A stretch of DNA of 8,474 bases, taken from positions 1 to 8,474 of the forward strand of contig JAYSTS010000006.1 in NCBI GenBank assembly GCA_043719475.1, in the 5' to 3' direction. Shown here in pieces: positions 5,738 through 8,474 of this stretch (the first letter of the stretch is position 1; every line of letters begins with the position of its first letter). A model generated the notes under the pieces. It saw nothing but the letters and a program-made list of their open reading frames with translations, was not told where the DNA came from and made no database searches. This DNA is from SYFY01 sp043719475. GTDB lineage: Bacteria > Pseudomonadota > Gammaproteobacteria > Pseudomonadales > Azotimanducaceae. The position numbers and the translations under genes were made by a program.

Positions 5738-7083
5738 TTCACCGCCCGCTGCTGGCACGGCCTGCGGGAGACCGTTTCGCACAGGTGTCGGTGCCCGGTG
5801 GTTACCGGGAGATCTCGGTCGGTCAATTCTGTGCCGATGTTGCCTTTGTCACCGAACTGTTGCCGGACGGGTTGCACGTCGTCAATCTTTGTCAAAGCCG
5901 CTACACCTTCATGGTGGTGTTTTTTGCCGTCATTACGCGGTCACAAATCAATCTGCTGCCCGGCAAACGCGATGGAGAAACGGCCCGGAGGCTCAAAGTC
6001 GAATATCCGCAAACCACGGTGGTCAGTGATCAGACGCTTGGACCCAATACCCCGGAAGCAGACCTCGTCCTCGTATTTGAGCCCGGCTTGCGTGGGAACG
6101 CCGAATCCTTCACGCCCGCACCGGAGGCGGTGGTCGCTATTGTCTTCACCTCTGGCAGTACTGGCGAGCCGCAATCGCACCACAAGACCTGGGCCATGTT
6201 TGGGGAGTGGCGAGAAGTACACTGGCGGTACGCGCCGCGTCCGGTAGCAGCACCTTCACTGCTGGTGGCGACAGTACCTCCGTGGCACATGTACGGGCTT
6301 GAGTGGGCCATGCTGGTACCTACCATCGCGCCGTTGATCGTACATTGCGGGCCGGATTTTTTTCCTCGCGACGTCGTGTCCGCCGTCAACGGGTTTGCCG
6401 GCTCCTGCATGCTTGTCACCACGCCACTGCACCTGCGTGCGTTAACCCGGGCGCCGGCACCGCAGCAACCGATCGATCTGATCCTCAGCGCCACCGCGCC
6501 GCTTGAACATTCGCTGGTGATAACTGCCGAGCAGCATATGCGATCAACGGTACTGGAGATCTATGGCTGCAGCGAGGTTGGCTCACTAGCCTACCGGCTG
6601 CCGAGGGACTCGAGCGGATGGCGTTTTTTTGCCTGCTTTGTCATCCGTTTTACCGGTGGTGTGGTTGAGGTGCTGCACCCCTATCTCAACGGTCCTGTGG
6701 TGTTGGCAGACTTGTTTGAATCGACCGGAGATGGGCGTTATGAACTGCTCGGCCGCGCCTCGGATATCGTCAAGGTGGGTGGCAAGCGGGAGTCTCTGTC
6801 CCGCTTGAACGGGCTGCTGACCAGCATTGAGGGTGTGGTCGATGGCCTTTTTTATCTGCCCGAGGATCATGATCTGCCGGCTACCGGTCGGCTCGGGGCT
6901 CTGGTGGTGGCACCCAATCTGAGCGATCGGCAACTGCGTGATGCTTTGGCACTATGCATCGACCCGGTGTTTCTGCCACGGCCATTGTTCAGGGCTGCCG
7001 CGCTGCCGCGGGACGCCACCAGCAAATTGCAGCGCACCGTGCTGACTGAAATGCTCGCGGATCTCAGCGGATCGACTGGGTGA
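5734..7083 (+). CDS. AMP-forming acyl/aryl ligase (ANL superfamily), XanA2-like
   Basis: The 449-residue adenylating enzyme shows the ANL motifs in order: phosphate loop FTSGSTGEPQSHHK (138-151), PPWHMYGLEW (182-191), YGCSEVG (277-283), and GDGRYELLGRASDIVKVGGK (332-351), which matches the hinge/A8 region. A C-terminal Lys431 in ATSKLQR corresponds to the catalytic A10 lysine. It is shorter than typical acyl-CoA synthetases (500-550 residues), as I recall for ligases of aryl-polyene clusters. The phosphate loop is unusual after Pro: Gln-Ser-His-His replaces the common Lys-Gly-X-X. The likely role is ATP-dependent loading of a hydroxybenzoate-type acid onto the adjacent ACP, as shown for the 3-HBA:ACP ligase of xanthomonadin synthesis; a CoA ligase is the alternative. 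It overlaps both neighbours by 4 bp, so it is the middle gene of a coupled trio. Confidence 0.87.
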   Translation: MIHRPLLARPAGDRFAQVSVPGGYREISVGQFCADVAFVTELLPDGLHVVNLCQSRYTFMVVFFAVITRSQINLLPGKRDGETARRLKVEYPQTTVVSDQTLGPNTPEADLVLVFEPGLRGNAESFTPAPEAVVAIVFTSGSTGEPQSHHKTWAMFGEWREVHWRYAPRPVAAPSLLVATVPPWHMYGLEWAMLVPTIAPLIVHCGPDFFPRDVVSAVNGFAGSCMLVTTPLHLRALTRAPAPQQPIDLILSATAPLEHSLVITAEQHMRSTVLEIYGCSEVGSLAYRLPRDSSGWRFFACFVIRFTGGVVEVLHPYLNGPVVLADLFESTGDGRYELLGRASDIVKVGGKRESLSRLNGLLTSIEGVVDGLFYLPEDHDLPATGRLGALVVAPNLSDRQLRDALALCIDPVFLPRPLFRAAALPRDATSKLQRTVLTEMLADLSGSTG

Positions 7084-8015
7084 GCGGTTCGCAGGCCGAT
7101 TGGCAGTCACGTCCGGAAGCCGGGTCAACTCTGGGTTTGCGCTTTCTGCTGTGGGTGGCCAGACATCTCGGTCGAGGGGTGCTGCATAACCTGCTGTGGC
7201 CAGTCAGTGTGTATTTCCTGATCCGGCGCGGACCGGAACGCAGAGCTTCGCTCGCTTATCTGAGCAGAGTGCTCGGCCGGCCAGCAACTTGGGTAGACAG
7301 TCTGCGGCACTTCCATCACTTCGCCACGGTCGCCGGCGATCGTGTCTATTTTTTACTCGGCGAAGGCCATCGTATCCCCGTCACGTTCGTTCTTGATCCC
7401 GAGTTCGATGAAGTACTGCGCAACAACAAATCAGGCATTGTGTTGGCCGCGCATCTTGGATCTTTCGAAGCGGCCCGGGTGCTCGGCCCGGAACTGGGAG
7501 GCGTCCGCCTGCGGATCATTCTGGACAAGGCGGTGAACGCCAGATTCATGTCGATCATGGCGGAGGTACAGCCGGAGTTTGCCGGGTTGATCATTGATGC
7601 CGGCAACAACTCGGTAGCGCTGGGGCTGGCGATTGGTGATGCGTTGAAACAGGGTGACTGGGTTGGTTTTCTCGCTGACCGGCGCCGTGCAGGGGACCGC
7701 ATTTCACCGCATTCGTTTCTCGGCCAGACGGCATGGTTTCCCCAGGGTCCGTTTCTGATCGCCAGCGTTTTCCGCGCGCCTATCCTCTGCGTATTCTGTA
7801 GAACAACGGATGCAGGCTATGAAATTCATACCGAAGTGCTGCGCTCCGAATTCAATGTCGATCGGCGTGATCGACAGTCGGCGATCGATCTGGCCATGGC
7901 GGATTACGTACAACGACTCGAGCGACATGTACGCGCGTCGCCGTATGCATGGTTCAACCTGTTTGATTTTTGGGCACCGCCGGATTCCGATGAACACACC
8001 CGTCGCCCAGGTTAG
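7080..8015 (+). CDS. LpxL/HtrB-like lysophospholipid-type acyltransferase (XanB1-like)
   Basis: 311 residues starting at GTG 7080, whose codon overlaps the ligase stop (GTGA). A hydrophobic N-terminal stretch (RFLLWVARHL...LLWPVSVYFLI, about 21-48) suggests membrane association. The LPLAT catalytic motif HLGSFE (125-130, HX4E type) is preceded by IVLAA, and GDWVGFLADRRR (192-203) resembles the family's third block. WFNLFDFWAP near the C-terminus (291-300) is the usual tail of LpxL-like proteins in this kind of cluster. Family members transfer acyl chains at the inner membrane. In aryl-polyene loci they are thought to attach the polyene to a lipid or other acceptor. The gene ends 11 bp before the convergent gene at 8027. 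There is no recognisable Shine-Dalgarno sequence, consistent with translation by coupling. The acceptor and donor are unknown. Confidence 0.85.
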   Translation: MSGSQADWQSRPEAGSTLGLRFLLWVARHLGRGVLHNLLWPVSVYFLIRRGPERRASLAYLSRVLGRPATWVDSLRHFHHFATVAGDRVYFLLGEGHRIPVTFVLDPEFDEVLRNNKSGIVLAAHLGSFEAARVLGPELGGVRLRIILDKAVNARFMSIMAEVQPEFAGLIIDAGNNSVALGLAIGDALKQGDWVGFLADRRRAGDRISPHSFLGQTAWFPQGPFLIASVFRAPILCVFCRTTDAGYEIHTEVLRSEFNVDRRDRQSAIDLAMADYVQRLERHVRASPYAWFNLFDFWAPPDSDEHTRRPG

Positions 8016-8026
8016 GAATGCTTGAG

Positions 8027-8474
8027 TCAGACAAAGGCCGGATGGTCTGCCAGTGTGTCGAGTGAAGGTACGCGCTCACCGGCCTGAATCTTCGCGATCC
8101 ACCGTGTGAGTTCAGTGGCAATACGTTCAAGTGAGTCAACATCGACATTCAGTTCGTCGCGGGCATGCTCGGAGTCGCCACGCAGTAGCGCATTTTTCAT
8201 GCGATGAAAGAGCGGTATCGCGTGATAGTCATGGAAGCCGGATTCGCCACCAACTCGTATGCCGCTGCCGGCAGCGCCTTTGAGCTGCCGTTGTAACCGG
8301 CTGTTCAACGCGGCTGCACGTAACAGCGGAGGCTGAGCAGAAGCCATGAATTGCGGATCCGTGTAACGGCCTGTAAAAAAGAGCTTGGACAGCACTGCCC
8401 AGTAATAGGTGAAGTCCCACAGTGTCTTGATGACCATGAGATCACGATGACCCATGCAGGCGTACAGCCCCCGA
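8027..8474 (-). CDS. C-terminal part of a possible second flavin-dependent halogenase-family protein, cut by window edge
   Basis: The minus frame is open from the right edge to TGA at 8027-8029, about 148 residues. An internal ATG at 8455 is in frame, but the frame continues upstream (RGLYAC before MGHRD) with no stop, so the real start is probably outside the window. The fragment has KTLWDFTYYWAVLSKLFF near its start, then GRYTDPQFMA, and a helical C-terminus ending LADHPAFV. The Trp-Asp...Tyr-Tyr-Trp plus LFF pattern reminds me of the C-terminal region of some tryptophan-halogenase-like proteins, but the FAD-binding part is not in view, so this is a weak family call. It is convergent with the acyltransferase, with an 11-bp gap and no visible terminator. 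If the call is right, the locus would carry two halogenase-type flavoproteins. Confidence 0.5.
   Translation of the reverse strand, partial: RGLYACMGHRDLMVIKTLWDFTYYWAVLSKLFFTGRYTDPQFMASAQPPLLRAAALNSRLQRQLKGAAGSGIRVGGESGFHDYHAIPLFHRMKNALLRGDSEHARDELNVDVDSLERIATELTRWIAKIQAGERVPSLDTLADHPAFV

Overview
The window reads as chromosomal DNA of a moderately GC-rich gammaproteobacterium, probably near the Xanthomonadales/Nevskiales. This is inferred from three things: a xanthomonadin/aryl-polyene-type gene set, steroid-type catabolic genes, and intergenic GTGGGAGCG... hairpin repeats like those common in Xanthomonadaceae and pseudomonads. No taxonomic marker gene is present, so the placement is tentative.

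Left block (1-2362): two divergent catabolic genes. A luciferase-like (F420/FMN-type) oxidoreductase runs off the left edge on the minus strand. A complete FAD-dependent 3-ketosteroid-delta1-dehydrogenase-like enzyme lies on the plus strand. They share a 174-bp intergenic region.

Middle block (2378-5345), all minus strand: a chorismatase of the FkbO/Hyg5/XanB2 family, a gene-free stretch of about 730 bp (3308-4040), and a flavin-dependent halogenase-like protein. The gene-free stretch holds a large nested palindrome (3317-3485) and two GTGGGAGCG-type hairpins with decayed half copies. The palindrome abuts the chorismatase 5' end, which has only TTG start codons.

Right block (5453-8015), plus strand: a tightly coupled operon of acyl carrier protein, a short AMP-forming acyl/aryl ligase and an LpxL/HtrB-like acyltransferase. 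The genes overlap by 4 bp at each junction, and a good sigma70-like promoter lies upstream. A convergent minus-strand gene fragment (8027-8474) enters from the right edge; it may be the C-terminus of another flavin-dependent halogenase-family protein.

Working model (inference): chorismatase makes 3-hydroxybenzoate from chorismate, the ligase loads it on the ACP, a polyketide-type elongation machinery outside the window extends it to an aryl polyene, the acyltransferase moves the product to a membrane lipid or other acceptor, and the halogenase(s) modify the aryl ring or chain. That would be a halogenated aryl-polyene (xanthomonadin-like) pigment locus. The ketosynthase, ketoreductase, dehydratase and exporter genes expected for such a locus are not in this window, so the product cannot be settled from this sequence.
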